Assembly (NCBI RefSeq): GCF_045055655.1
Contig: NZ_JBANFI010000001.1
Coordinates: 124,001 to 188,000, forward strand
Reading direction: 5' to 3'
Length of the DNA stretch: 64,000 nucleotides
From: Marinospirillum alkalitolerans
GTDB taxonomy: Bacteria > Pseudomonadota > Gammaproteobacteria > Pseudomonadales > Halomonadaceae
The notes beneath the pieces were generated by a model that did no database searches, was not told the origin of the DNA, and saw nothing but the letters and a program-made list of their open reading frames with translations. The position numbers were made by a program, and so were the translations under genes. This document shows, one piece after another, positions 9,020 through 18,069 of the stretch (its first letter is position 1; each line of letters starts with the position of its first letter).

Positions 9020-10861
9020 ATGAACACTGATCTTCTCATCACCCTTGGCTTGCTACTGACCTGTATCGTCATGTTCAGTCTCAATAAGCCCCGTATGGAT
9101 ATGGTTGGCCTGCTGGCGCTAATTGCCTTGCCACTGAGTGGCGTACTGACGCTAGAAGAAGCGTTGGGCGGCTTTAGCGAAGCCAGTGTGTTGATGATTG
9201 CTGGTCTTTTTGTGATCGGTGAAGGGCTAGTGCGTACTGGCGTGGCGTATCATCTGGGTGATTGGCTAGTCAAAGCGGCGGGGGCCAGTGAAATACGCCT
9301 ACTGGTGCTGCTGATGCTGGCCGTTAATCTGCTTGGCTCGGTGATGAGTTCAACCGGTATTGTGGCGATTTTTATTCCTGTCGTGCTGGGTATCGCGCAG
9401 CGTTTACAGTTGCCAACCAGTCGCTTAATGATGCCGCTGGCTTTTGCGGCTTTGATCAGCGGCATGATGACTCTGGTGGCCACACCGCCGAATTTGATTG
9501 TGCATGCTGAATTGATGCGTCAGGGTTTTGAGGGCTTTCACTTTTTTGCCTTCGCTCCTGTGGGTGTGCTGGTGTTGCTGATGGCGATTCTCTATATGCT
9601 GGTGGCACGCCGCTGGTTACAGCCCCATGAGAGTGTGCAACCCAGTGGTGTTGAAGTCAGTCTGGATGATCTCGCCAAGCGTTATCAGTTGAGTCATCGA
9701 GAGCGCCGTCTGCGCGTATTGCCTGGCTCCCCCTTGGCTAATAAGCCGCTGAATCTTCTGTCTTTACGTCAAGAACACGGCATCAATATTATAGCGATCG
9801 AGCGCCGTCATCATTTACGCCAGCAATTGCTGATGGCCTCACCCAGCACCCTGCTGCATGAGAATGACCTGCTGCTGGTTGATCTGGCTGATCCCCAGCT
9901 GAGTAACCCGAGCCAGTTTGAGCAACTGGGATTGCTGCCTCTGCATCTGAATAACTCCTACTATGCCGAGCATCAGCACGAGCTGGGTCTGGCGGAAGTC
10001 GCGTTGCTGCCTGAATCCTCCTTACCGGGGCGCAGCATCTTGGAACTGGGTTTTCGCAGTCGCCATCGCTTGAATGTGGTGGGTCTAAGACGTCATGGCG
10101 AGCCTCTGCCCGGCATTTTTGTAGAAGAAAAACTCAAGCCCTCAGATACCTTGCTGGTAGCGGGTAGCTGGAAGGCGATTCAGCAACTCAGCCGCAGTCG
10201 TGACTATATTGTGCTGGGCCTGCCACGTGAGGCGGCATCAGAAGTGCCCAATGCCAGTAAAGCGCCTCTTGCGCTGTTGGCTTTAGCGGTGATGGTGGTG
10301 TTGATGGTCACTGGCTGGGTGCCGAATCTCTTGGCGGTGCTGATTGCCTGTGTCTTGATGGGGGCCTTTGGTTGCCTGAGTATGAACCGCGCTTATCAAT
10401 CTATTCATTGGCCAAGTTTGGTGTTGATCGTGGGGATGCTGCCTTTTGCCACGGCCTTGCAAAAAACAGGTGGTATTCCGATGGCGGCTGAGGCTTTGGT
10501 GCAGCTGGCCGACCAACTGGGGCCACGAGGTTTGATGGCCGCGCTGTTTGTGCTGACCTCGGTAACCAGCCTTTTTATTTCCAATACCGCAACGGCGATT
10601 TTGCTCGCACCGATTGCGGTCAGCAGCGCCTTAACGCTGGATCTATCGCCCTATCCTTTTGCCATGACCGTAGCGATTGCTGCCTCGGCTGCCTTTATGA
10701 CGCCTGTTTCTTCGCCGGTGAACACCTTGGTATTGAGTCCGGGTGGCTATCGCTTTACTGATTTTGTGAAGATCGGTGTGCCGCTGAGCTTGGCGGTGCT
10801 GGGCTTATCCGTGGTGGTGATACCCTGGCTTTTTCCCTTCTATCTCTCTGTTAGTCCTTAA
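9020..10861 (+). CDS. SLC13 (DASS) family permease with TrkA-C domains
   Basis: Inner-membrane transporter of the divalent anion/sodium symporter type; substrate (dicarboxylate, sulfate or other anion) cannot be told. From the ATG at 9020 it has 613 aa: N-terminal membrane half with STGIVAIFIPVVLG and the conserved ATPPN loop, a central soluble region (~residues 205-400) containing two RCK_C/TrkA-C-like repeats (RRLRVLPGSPLANKPL; LPGRSILELGFRSRHR), then the second membrane half with SNTATAILLAPIAV. This arrangement is typical of the large YfbS-like SLC13 proteins. The reading frame extends upstream to 8918 but that part lies in the valS terminator. It stands alone. Confidence 0.88.
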   Translation: MNTDLLITLGLLLTCIVMFSLNKPRMDMVGLLALIALPLSGVLTLEEALGGFSEASVLMIAGLFVIGEGLVRTGVAYHLGDWLVKAAGASEIRLLVLLMLAVNLLGSVMSSTGIVAIFIPVVLGIAQRLQLPTSRLMMPLAFAALISGMMTLVATPPNLIVHAELMRQGFEGFHFFAFAPVGVLVLLMAILYMLVARRWLQPHESVQPSGVEVSLDDLAKRYQLSHRERRLRVLPGSPLANKPLNLLSLRQEHGINIIAIERRHHLRQQLLMASPSTLLHENDLLLVDLADPQLSNPSQFEQLGLLPLHLNNSYYAEHQHELGLAEVALLPESSLPGRSILELGFRSRHRLNVVGLRRHGEPLPGIFVEEKLKPSDTLLVAGSWKAIQQLSRSRDYIVLGLPREAASEVPNASKAPLALLALAVMVVLMVTGWVPNLLAVLIACVLMGAFGCLSMNRAYQSIHWPSLVLIVGMLPFATALQKTGGIPMAAEALVQLADQLGPRGLMAALFVLTSVTSLFISNTATAILLAPIAVSSALTLDLSPYPFAMTVAIAASAAFMTPVSSPVNTLVLSPGGYRFTDFVKIGVPLSLAVLGLSVVVIPWLFPFYLSVSP

Positions 10862-10910
10862 CCTGTCAGTCAGCCCCTAATCTGTCAGTTCATGCCTAGA
10901 TCAATGTGCA

Positions 10911-10936
10911 CAAAAAAGGCCAGCATCAAGCTGGCC
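10911..10936 (-). terminator. Rho-independent terminator of the DUF7352 gene
   Basis: Seven-bp perfect stem GGCCAGC/GCTGGCC with a five-base loop, followed on the minus strand by TTTTTTG. It lies between the SLC13 stop and the converging DUF7352 stop. Confidence 0.8.
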
Positions 10937-10974
10937 AAAGAGCTGTGAACCTGAAGATGCAAACAGTGATGTGA

Positions 10975-11274
10975 TTAGGCGGCGACAGAGACCAGTGCCT
11001 GCTGCGCACGATAGATGTGATAAGCCTCTGGCCCAAAATCATCTATCGCCGAGGCGAGATAATCAAACGATTTTGGGATTGCCTCGCCGGTACGAAACAC
11101 GCGCAAAGCAATATTCTGCTCGGGCAGAGACAGATCCAGCGGCACTTCAATCCAGACAAAAACAGCTTTTTCAGTGACGAGATAGGCACTGTGAAGGACA
11201 CGGTAGCCCTCACGCAGTTTAAGCTGATGCTGGGTATTGTCATGCTCTAAGCGATACTTGTGGACGGTTTTCAT
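10975..11274 (-). CDS. DUF7352-like small protein
   Basis: 99-aa protein beginning MKTVHKYRLE, with a central KAVFVWIEVPLDL strand and a late GPEAYHIYRAQ segment. This layout (K-Y-x-L start, 'W-x-V-x-x' middle, ending in 'hvf/hiy') is that of small DUF7352 proteins, often found in phages and bacterial chromosomes and of unknown role. No signal peptide or membrane segment. Ribosome site GAGG is placed a few bases before the ATG. No phage genes are near, so there is no sign that it belongs to a prophage here. Confidence 0.6.
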   Translation of the reverse strand: MKTVHKYRLEHDNTQHQLKLREGYRVLHSAYLVTEKAVFVWIEVPLDLSLPEQNIALRVFRTGEAIPKSFDYLASAIDDFGPEAYHIYRAQQALVSVAA

Positions 11275-11342
11275 CTCGACCTCCTCTCAACTGAGCTGGT
11301 GTAGTCAGACTCTAGTCAATCCATAAACAGAAATAAACAGGT

Positions 11343-12251
11343 TTAATCTGCTCGATCATCTGGTTTTTTCGATGTATTGACCTGAAGGATTGCCTGAACA
11401 CCCAAATGCTGAGTGCTGGCACGGCGTGACAGGGCATAGATCACATCCTTCACGCCATCCAAGCGAGCCAGCTCTTTGACTTGATACTGGCGACAGACTT
11501 CAGCGCGAATTGCCGCAGGCGCAGCAAAGAGCCCTTGTCCATGATGACCAAAAACCTTAATCAAGGCGCTGTCATCAATTTCAGCCACAAAGCCGGGTGT
11601 GATTTGATGCTGTTGAAACCAGAGCATTAGCTGCTGAAAGTAAGGCGTGGTATAGGAAGTGGCCAGTAAAGGCTGCTGGTGCAAACTAGCTGGAAAATCA
11701 GCCTTCAGGCGTGATGCAAGCGGCTCTGCGGCAAAAAGGCTGATAGGGCTGCGTAACAGCTCGGTGATCACCCAGTCGGTTTCTGTGATTGCTTGTGGGA
11801 GTTGATCCGTGAGCAGCACATCCAGGCGCTGCTTTTTGAGTGCCAGAATAAAATCACTGGTCTGCCCCGTATGGCAGCGTAAATGGATGGGGCGATCCAG
11901 CGACAAGGCAGGCTGAATCAGCTGGTAGGCAATCAGTTTATGGATAGAAGCCGCCACGCCGACTGTTAATTGAATCGGTGCTTGAGGCTCACGCTGCGTC
12001 CAGCCGGTTTCCATTTCTTCAGCCAGCGCAAAAATTTGTTCAGCATAGCGATAGAGCCATTGGCCTGAATCGGTCATCTGCAAGCGTCGATGCGCCCGCC
12101 GAAAAAGTGTCTGCCCAAGATGGGTTTCCAGAGAGGCCAGCTGGGCACTGAGTGTTTGCGGTGCCAAATCCAGCCGCTCGGCTGCCTGAGCGATCGAGCC
12201 CTCACGGGCGATCAACCAGAAGTAATGCAAGTGCTTAAGATTGATATTCAT
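11343..12251 (-). CDS. LysR-type transcriptional regulator, NhaR-like
   Basis: 302-aa regulator. The N-terminal winged helix reads NLKHLHYFWLIAREGSIAQAAERL ... LAPQTLSAQLASLE, matching NhaR (which has NYNHLYYFW and LTPQTITGQ); the effector domain keeps PIHLRC and IDDSALIKVFG, also NhaR-like. In E. coli NhaR activates the Na+/H+ antiporter gene nhaA and osmC in response to sodium; no nhaA is in this window. The start at 12251 (MNINLKHLHYFW) has an AAGAGA ribosome site; 14 more codons upstream are possible but unlikely. It is divergent from the chemoreceptor gene, which could be a target, but no operator is recognised. Confidence 0.82.
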   Translation of the reverse strand: MNINLKHLHYFWLIAREGSIAQAAERLDLAPQTLSAQLASLETHLGQTLFRRAHRRLQMTDSGQWLYRYAEQIFALAEEMETGWTQREPQAPIQLTVGVAASIHKLIAYQLIQPALSLDRPIHLRCHTGQTSDFILALKKQRLDVLLTDQLPQAITETDWVITELLRSPISLFAAEPLASRLKADFPASLHQQPLLATSYTTPYFQQLMLWFQQHQITPGFVAEIDDSALIKVFGHHGQGLFAAPAAIRAEVCRQYQVKELARLDGVKDVIYALSRRASTQHLGVQAILQVNTSKKPDDRAD

Positions 12252-12380
12252 TACTATCTCTTGTGGGCACAATAAATAAACACAACTTATCATTTAGTTG
12301 ACAAACAGTGTAAACAAAGAGACATCTTGTGTAGTGATCTCTAAAATAGCTGTCGAAAATAATCATGATAAGGGATCGCT

Positions 12381-14330
12381 ATGTTTCGCAATATGAGCCT
12401 GAAAAAGAAGCTTCTTTTGAGTACGTTCTTATCTGGTTTGTTCTTTCTGACACTGGGTTTGAGCTATGTGATGGTGATCAAAGGGCAGCTGGAAAAAACC
12501 GCCATGCACCAGCGTGGCAGTGAGCTGGAGTTGATTTTAAACGAACGCTTGCGCGCAAAAGAAGAATTTGGCTTGGGTTTGGCCGTGATGCTGGCAGATA
12601 ACCCAAGGCTTAAAAATGCTTTTTTCTCTGGTTTACGTGGCCCTGCTTTACATGAGTTAGAGCGTATCATCGAGACCTTTCGTGAAACGACCAATTATCG
12701 TGGCTTGCGTGTGCAACTACACACAGATGATGGGCGCTCGTGGTTAAGAAGCTGGAATCCAGATAACTATGCGGATGACCTACGTTTTCGGCCCAGTATT
12801 CAGCTTATGTTGGCTGAACAGCGCCCTTTTGGTACATCAGATGAGGCAGGCCGTGCTGGATTTGCAGTACGTGGTCTCGCTCCTATTGTTGATGCCGGTG
12901 ATTATCTTGGTAGCCTAGAAGTTTTACAGGGGGTGGGGAGCATCAGCCGCGATTTTGAACAGGACGGCGGTGTTTATCTGCTGCTGTTAGCTGGAGATTT
13001 GGTTGAGCAATCCCCAGCCTTGGCCAGCAATCAAAGAATGCAGAATTATATTCTCGCCAATAATCGTTGGTTTAATGAGCGTGCTATCCAATTTGCACAA
13101 GGATTAGATCTTGCTGCTTTAGATCAACAAGGCCAGCAACTGACAGCCGATTGGTTTGTCACTCGCGTTGCTGTCAAAGATGAAGCAGGACAAGTCATCG
13201 GCATGCATATTATTGGTGAACCTGCGAGTCTCATCCATGCTCAAGTGAAGCAGGCAACACAGATCGCTTGGCTGTTTATCGCTCTGTTGTGTGCATTAGT
13301 GCTGGGAATGATCTTGACGATTCTCTGGACAATTCAGCGTAGTGTGGTGCGTCCGATTTCTCGTAGTGTGGCTAAGTTGCGCACGATGGGCAAAGACTTA
13401 ACTGTGCGTCTCAAACCCGGTGCTGATGATGAGTTAGGCGAGCTACTAACTGCTTTTAATCACCACACAGCGACGTTAAGTGGTGTGATTGGTGAGGTAT
13501 CGGCAACGGCACAAGATTTGGCTGTTTCTGCTGAGCAGATGATGGAAAAAAGTCAGCAAGGTCGAGAGATGGCACAACAGCAGCGTCAAGAAACAGACCT
13601 TGTTGCTTCGGCCAGTAACCAAATGGCGGCTTCTGCATCTGGAATGACCGAGCATGCACAAGCCACTTTGGAGGCGGCAGAAGAAGCCAGATTGAAAACG
13701 CAACAAGGGCAAGAGGTGATTGGTTCGACCATTGATGCTATTCAGCAGTTGGCTAACAAGATGAACCAGATGTTGGCCGTTATTGCACGCCTTGATGAAG
13801 GGAGTCGTAATATCGGTCAGGTCATTGAAACCATTGCAGCCGTTGCGGAACAAACCAACTTACTCGCTTTAAATGCGGCGATTGAGGCGGCACGCGCTGG
13901 TGAGCATGGGCGAGGTTTTGCGGTGGTTGCCGATGAAGTGCGTCAGCTAGCCAGTCGCACGCAAGCAGCAACACATGAAATACAAGCTATCATTCAGCAG
14001 GTGCAAACGGCTGCGAGTGATGTTTCACAGGCGATCCATTCTGGAACAGAAGAGGCGCAGCAGTGTGCACAATGGGCCTCTGACGCTGGGCGCTCACTGG
14101 ATGATATTGCTGAACGTGTCTGCCGCGTGAACACCCGTGGCGAGCAGATTACATTGGCGGCAGCAGAGCAAAGTCAGGTGGCTGAAGAGATCAATGCCAG
14201 TATTCAGCGTGTACGTGATCAAGCAGAAACCACTAGCCACAACATGGAAGAGGCGCAGAATCTCAACGATCAATTAGCCCAGCGCGCCCATCAGCTTGAA
14301 AAGCTGGTACAGGGTTTTCGCATTGGTTAA
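12381..14330 (+). CDS. Methyl-accepting chemotaxis protein with periplasmic Cache-like sensor
   Basis: 649-aa receptor. Membrane segment 1 at ~residues 11-33, periplasmic double-Cache-like sensor ~35-290 (with GRSWLRSWNPDNY), membrane segment 2 at ~294-317, HAMP domain to ~370, then the coiled-coil signalling domain whose hairpin tip contains EQTNLLALNAAIEAARAGE and GRGFAVVADEVRQLA. Ligand is unknown. It signals to CheA/CheW, not encoded here. The next small reading frame starts 42 bp after its stop with a good ribosome site, so the two were probably one operon with the now broken kinase. Confidence 0.93.
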   Translation: MFRNMSLKKKLLLSTFLSGLFFLTLGLSYVMVIKGQLEKTAMHQRGSELELILNERLRAKEEFGLGLAVMLADNPRLKNAFFSGLRGPALHELERIIETFRETTNYRGLRVQLHTDDGRSWLRSWNPDNYADDLRFRPSIQLMLAEQRPFGTSDEAGRAGFAVRGLAPIVDAGDYLGSLEVLQGVGSISRDFEQDGGVYLLLLAGDLVEQSPALASNQRMQNYILANNRWFNERAIQFAQGLDLAALDQQGQQLTADWFVTRVAVKDEAGQVIGMHIIGEPASLIHAQVKQATQIAWLFIALLCALVLGMILTILWTIQRSVVRPISRSVAKLRTMGKDLTVRLKPGADDELGELLTAFNHHTATLSGVIGEVSATAQDLAVSAEQMMEKSQQGREMAQQQRQETDLVASASNQMAASASGMTEHAQATLEAAEEARLKTQQGQEVIGSTIDAIQQLANKMNQMLAVIARLDEGSRNIGQVIETIAAVAEQTNLLALNAAIEAARAGEHGRGFAVVADEVRQLASRTQAATHEIQAIIQQVQTAASDVSQAIHSGTEEAQQCAQWASDAGRSLDDIAERVCRVNTRGEQITLAAAEQSQVAEEINASIQRVRDQAETTSHNMEEAQNLNDQLAQRAHQLEKLVQGFRIG

Positions 14331-14372
14331 GTGCTGGTATGACATTACTGACCTAATAAGAAAGGAGGCACT

Positions 14373-14702
14373 ATGTCACTCGATGCATTAGCTTGGAAGG
14401 TGCATACGCAGATTCGGTTATACGATGCGCAGATGAGCCTAGAAAGCGCCTTAGCTCAGTGGCATGCAGTGTCGGCTGTTCCCACTTGCTGCTGCCAAGA
14501 GCAGCAGTATTATGTTATAGACCGCTTGCAACTAGAGGCCCTAGCCGCGGAGCAGCCAAGGGCTGCGTTGGGTGATGCTGAATGGCCCGCTTTGCCCTGC
14601 TTGGATCAGCAAGAGCCAGTGGCGCGAATACGAGAGTCCTTGCAACGCACTGCACTGCTGGGGTTAACCGACGCATCAGGCCAGTTAGCAAAACCCGCGT
14701 AA
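14373..14702 (+). pseudogene. N-terminal fragment of an interrupted signalling protein (CBS-like domains)
   Basis: 109 codons after a strong AGGAGG ribosome site. The sequence looks like a CBS pair: first repeat with SLESALAQWHAV...YYVIDRLQLEALA, second with QQEPVARIRESLQRTALLGLTDASGQL, where a second CBS motif would normally continue (LLGLI...). The frame is cut exactly there, at the left end of the tnpB element, so I read it as the 5' piece of the gene whose 3' piece starts after the element. CBS assignment is by pattern only and could be wrong; a cysteine cluster (TCCCQE) is notable. Confidence 0.55.
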
Positions 14703-16022
14703 ACCATCGCCCATTCGGGCGGTGATATAAGCGGAGACTGCGTAGCAGTCATGGGTTGTTGCTCATAGAAAAGACTGGCATTATATACAGCATGATCAAA
14801 GCTACAAAAGTACGCATTTATCCCACACCTGAGCAGGCGGAATTTTTAAACCGCCAGTTTGGTGCTGTGCGTTTTGCGTACAATAAGGCTTTGCATATCA
14901 TCAGCTCACAATACAAACGTCATGGCCTGAAATTGAAAGCCAAAAAGGACCTCAAGCCCCTACTGGCCGTGGCGAAAAAGTCCCGCAAGTATCACTGGCT
15001 CAAAGATTTTGATTCGATTGCCTTGCAGCAGGCCTGTATCAATCTGGACAAAGCCTTTCAACGCTTCTTTGATCCCAATCTGCCTGCTCGTTATCCGAAA
15101 TTCAAAAGAAAGCACGGCAAGCAATCCAGCTATCATTGCATGAGCGTTGATTGTGGCAATGACTGGATCAAAGTGCCTAAGCTGAAGCAACCGATCAAAG
15201 CGCGGATGCATCGCAAGGTTGAGGGCAAGCTGAAAAGCATCACCTTATCCCGCACTGTGACAGGTGAATACTATGCCTCACTGCTGCACGACGATGGGCA
15301 AGAAGCTCCTGTACCCATTCAAAGCCTGAATGAGGATCAAGTGCTGGCTCTGGATATGGGTTTAACGCAGCTCATCATTGACTCCAGTGGCAAGAAAGAA
15401 CCAAATCCACGCTTTTTGAAGAAAGCCAGTGCTAATCTGCGCCGTAAGCAAAAAGCCTTATCACGCTGCAAAAAAGGCAGCAAAGGCCGGGCAAAAGCGC
15501 GACTCAAACTGGCTAAGGCGCATCAGCGTTTGGCAAATGCTCGTGCTGATTTTCAGCACAAGCTGTCTCGAACGATTGTTGACGAAAACCAAGCGGTGAT
15601 TGTCGAGACACTAAAAGTCAAAAACATGCTGAAGAACAAGAAGCTGTCGAAGCACATTGCCGATGCCAGTTGGTCAGGCTTGATCCAAAAGCTTGAATAC
15701 AAGGCCAAAGAGCAAGGCAAGCATCTGGTTAAAATTGATCAGTGGTTTGCCAGCTCTAAAACCTGCTCCTGCTGTGGACACAAGCTAGAAGAGCTGTCAC
15801 TGAACGTGCGCGACTGGCAGTGTCCAGCTTGTTCAGTGAGGCATGATCGAGACATCAATGCAGCCTTAAATATCAAGGCGCAAGGTATTTTGAAATTAAA
15901 GGCCGCAGGACTGTCGGTCTCTGCCAATGGAGGCAAGCGTCAATCTGGTCACGCACCAGTTGCTGCCTGAGAAGTTGGAAGCCTCGCCCGTGGCGCTTGA
16001 GCGCTAGGGCGGGGAGCGTCAC
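14703..16022 (+). mobile_element. IS200/IS605-type element carrying tnpB only (IS1341-like)
   Basis: About 1.3 kb. Left end: two hairpins, CGCCC-ATTC-GGGCG (14708-14721) and GACTGC-GTA-GCAGTC (14736-14750). Right end: a 14-bp-stem hairpin (15982-15996 with 16001-16014, loop TTGA, one bulge, two G-T pairs) followed by GAGCGTCAC, the usual form of tnpB right ends. No terminal inverted repeats and no target duplication, as expected for this group. There is no tnpA, so it cannot move by itself. Exact ends are inferred: the right end from the motif and from where kinase coding resumes. Confidence 0.8.
14792..15970 (+). CDS. tnpB: TnpB, RNA-guided DNA endonuclease of an IS605-type element
   Basis: 392 aa from the ATG at 14792 (MIKATKVRIYPTPEQ, the usual OrfB N-terminal helix-turn-helix); a slightly longer frame starts at 14756 but lacks the family start. 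TnpB is the ancestor of Cas12 and cuts DNA guided by an omega RNA transcribed from the element's right end. All RuvC residues are present: D188 in VLALDMGL, E272 in VIVETLKV, D354 in HDRDINAALNI. The zinc ribbon has C325/C328 and C344/C347 (SSKTCSCCG, QCPAC). No frameshift or stop, so it appears functional. Its 3' end overlaps the region that would encode the guide RNA scaffold. Confidence 0.95.
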   Translation: MIKATKVRIYPTPEQAEFLNRQFGAVRFAYNKALHIISSQYKRHGLKLKAKKDLKPLLAVAKKSRKYHWLKDFDSIALQQACINLDKAFQRFFDPNLPARYPKFKRKHGKQSSYHCMSVDCGNDWIKVPKLKQPIKARMHRKVEGKLKSITLSRTVTGEYYASLLHDDGQEAPVPIQSLNEDQVLALDMGLTQLIIDSSGKKEPNPRFLKKASANLRRKQKALSRCKKGSKGRAKARLKLAKAHQRLANARADFQHKLSRTIVDENQAVIVETLKVKNMLKNKKLSKHIADASWSGLIQKLEYKAKEQGKHLVKIDQWFASSKTCSCCGHKLEELSLNVRDWQCPACSVRHDRDINAALNIKAQGILKLKAAGLSVSANGGKRQSGHAPVAA

Positions 16023-16042
16023 GTTTAAGTCAGGTTCCCCGC
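15860..16042 (+). ncRNA. Predicted omega RNA (reRNA) with guide
   Basis: In known TnpB systems the guide RNA scaffold spans the end of tnpB and the right end, and the guide is the flanking DNA. Here the scaffold hairpin ends in GAGCGTCAC at 16022, so the guide would start at 16023: GTTTAAGTCAGGTTCC and onward. The 5' end is arbitrary, set about 160 nt upstream by analogy. No experimental or covariance evidence. Confidence 0.5.
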
Positions 16043-16045
16043 GCT

Positions 16046-17761
16046 GTGCAAGATGTTGGTCTTTTGCATGATCGACTACAAAAAATTCATCATTCAGGTC
16101 GTCTGCTGCTGGGTATTCTTAATGATATTCTCGACTTTTCTAAAATAGAAGCCGGCAAGCTGGCGATTCATCCGCAGCCCTTCTTACTGCAAACCTTGTT
16201 CGATCAGTTACTGGATTTACTGCATCAGCTGGCAGCACAAAAAGGGCTGGCCTTGCATCTCGATCTCGCGCCGGATCTGGCGCAGGCTTATCGGGGTGAT
16301 CTCTCTCGTTTGCGCCAAGTGCTGACCAATCTGCTGGGCAATGCCATCAAATTTACTGATCAGGGCGAAGTGCATCTGGCGGTTCATTTGGCACGGTGTG
16401 TCAAGAACCAGGCTTGGCTCACCTTTGCTGTACGTGATACAGGTTTGGGCATGACACCTGAACAACAGGAACGTCTCTTTCAGGCTTTTACTCAGGCGGA
16501 TACCAGCATCAGTCGTCAATATGGTGGTACAGGTTTGGGCCTGGCCATCAGTCAGCGTTTAGTGCAGGCCATGGGTGGAGAGGCCATTCAAGTTCAGAGT
16601 GCGCTCGGAGAGGGGGCTTGTTTTTATTTTACGCTGCCTCTCACTCAGTGCTCAGCTGAGGAGGAGCAGGCGTTGTTGCAGAGTCAGGAGCCAGGGCCTG
16701 AACAGCTTCCTCGGCTGTGTGGCCATATTTTGCTGGTTGAAGATAACCTGATTAACCAAGAGGTCGCCTGTCATCAATTGCAACAGCTGGGCTTGGATGT
16801 CACGCTGGCCGAAAATGGAGCCGAAGCTCTAAAGGCCTTGCACGAAGCTGAATTTGATCTGGTGCTGATGGATATCCAGATGCCGGTGATGGATGGCTAT
16901 CAGGCCACCCAGGCCATTCGAGCGCAGGGGCGAACCCTGCCCATTATTGCTTTGACTGCGGCGGCGATGATTGAGGATCGTCAGCAGGCCTTGGATGCTG
17001 GAATGGATGGTCATCTGAGCAAGCCTCTGGCGATTGAGGAGTTACAGCCACTTTTGGCTCGTTGGTTGCCCTGCTCAGAATCTATGCCTAGCCAAGGGAT
17101 CTCTCCCGTCGCCTTGCCAGAGGAGGCGGCTCAGACTGCCTTGCCTGATCCTGTTTATGTGGATCATCAGGCAGGCTTGCGCCAGCTACAAGGAGATTTC
17201 GCCCTTTATCACCGATTATTGAGCCGTTTTTTAGTGCAGCTTGAGCAGGATACGGCTGATCTCCCTCAGAATTTGGCTCAGTTGGCGACTCCCTTGGATT
17301 TTGAGCAGGCACAACAGCGACTTCATGCGCTAAAAGGTGTTGCTGGTAATCTCGCGTTGAAACATCTGGCCGAGCAGGCTGGAGTCTTGGATCAAGAGTT
17401 AAGAGCCCGCCAAGCCCCTTCTGCGCAGGCGATTCAAGCCTTTCATGCCAGCTGCGAGAAGACGCGTGCTCAGCTGGCATCCTGGCTAGCACAGAGTGAT
17501 ACGCAGGTCGCTGAACTGCCTGTTGTGCAACCGACCTTGCAGCAGGCTTTGGTGCAACTAGAGCAGGCGATCACACACAATGAGTTTATTGATCTAGCCC
17601 CCTTGCAAGCCCTCGCTCGTCAGCTATCGGGCCAGTCGCTTGCTGAATGGGAAGCCGTCTGTGACGCGTTGGATCATTTTGAGTTTGAGCAGGCCGCAGT
17701 TCACTTTGCACTCTTGCGCCAGTTTTTAGCCGCGTCTCAGCATGCTCCCCCTCGACGCTAG
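16046..17761 (+). pseudogene. C-terminal part of a hybrid sensor histidine kinase (HATPase-REC-HPt), N-terminus lost
   Basis: The open frame runs back through 16023 into the element; the first usable start is GTG at 16046. It begins inside the second helix of the dimerisation domain (RLQKIHHSGRLLLGILNDILDFSKIEAGKL), so the phospho-accepting H-box is missing. Intact parts: ATPase domain with NLLGNAIKFT (~96-104), DTGLGM and GGTGLGLAISQ; receiver domain ~226-340 with D276 in VLMDIQMP and K in SKP; HPt domain ~370-440 with H427 in RLHALKG. In the intact form this is a BarA/GacS-like phosphorelay layout. If still translated, the fragment could not autophosphorylate, but its receiver and HPt could interfere with other relays. 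Confidence 0.85.
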
Positions 17762-17766
17762 CCTAC

Positions 17767-17793
17767 TGTCATTTATGTCATGGCTTGATGTCA
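17767..17793 (+). promoter_or_regulatory. TGTCA repeat cluster, candidate upstream activator site
   Basis: TGTCATTTATGTCA (17767-17780, two TGTCA 9 bp apart) plus a third TGTCA at 17789-17793. It lies 110-135 bp upstream of the predicted start of the sigma-54 promoter, the normal place for an activator site. The same TGTCA-N4-TGTCA pattern recurs inverted at 18116-18129. Confidence 0.55.
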
Positions 17794-17875
17794 AATTAGG
17801 CGGGTTCTTGAAGGTTGGAAAAGCCCGTCTCTTTAAAAGTCGTTTATTTTCAGTTGTTTACATGTGGGTGTTGGC

Positions 17876-17891
17876 TGGCATGGGGCTTGCT
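17876..17891 (+). promoter_or_regulatory. Sigma-54 (RpoN) promoter
   Basis: TGGCATGGGGCTTGCT matches the -24/-12 consensus TGGCAC-N5-TTGCW, with the required GG and GC exactly 10 nt apart (77-78 and 89-90 of the 17800 block). Transcription should start near 17902, 22 nt before the ATG of a 40-residue protein, and the downstream gene encodes a sigma-54 activator. Confidence 0.8.
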
Positions 17892-17923
17892 ATAGACAGG
17901 TTACACCCCATTAAAGGAGTAAG

Positions 17924-18046
17924 ATGATGTCAATGCCAACTGAATTTGAAACCCTCAATCCTGTGCTCGCGCTGGTGCTGATGTTGGTGAGCCTAGTGAT
18001 GGGCATCTTCCCTGCCTTGATGCAACTGGGATTGTTGTTGAGTTAG
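17924..18046 (+). CDS. 40-residue hydrophobic small membrane protein
   Basis: Short reading frame MMSMPTEFETLN followed by one membrane-length hydrophobic stretch (residues ~14-39, VLALVLMLVSLVMGIFPALM and on), ending LLS. Support: a consensus ribosome site AAAGGAG at the right distance, a sigma-54 promoter just upstream, and a strong terminator 24 bp after the stop, so promoter, gene and terminator form a complete one-gene unit of under 200 bp. No family is recognised. The topology suggests a single-pass inner-membrane peptide, possibly a regulator or subunit of a larger membrane protein (inference). Confidence 0.75.
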   Translation: MMSMPTEFETLNPVLALVLMLVSLVMGIFPALMQLGLLLS

Positions 18047-18069
18047 TCAGCAAAAGCCAGTAGATGATC

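Noticed and set aside
10975..11274. Prophage remnant because DUF7352 proteins occur in phages
   Set aside because: No integrase, attachment repeat or other phage gene nearby; the gene has its own terminator and sits between ordinary genes.
12298..12360. TTGACA at 12298 and a TAAA...CGAAAATAA stretch as sigma-70 or sigma-28 promoter for the chemoreceptor
   Set aside because: No acceptable -10 at 16-18 bp from TTGACA, and the sigma-28-like parts have the wrong spacing.
14393..14575. Alternative reading frame over the CBS-like fragment
   Set aside because: No ribosome site; the frame at 14373 has AGGAGG and domain-like sequence.
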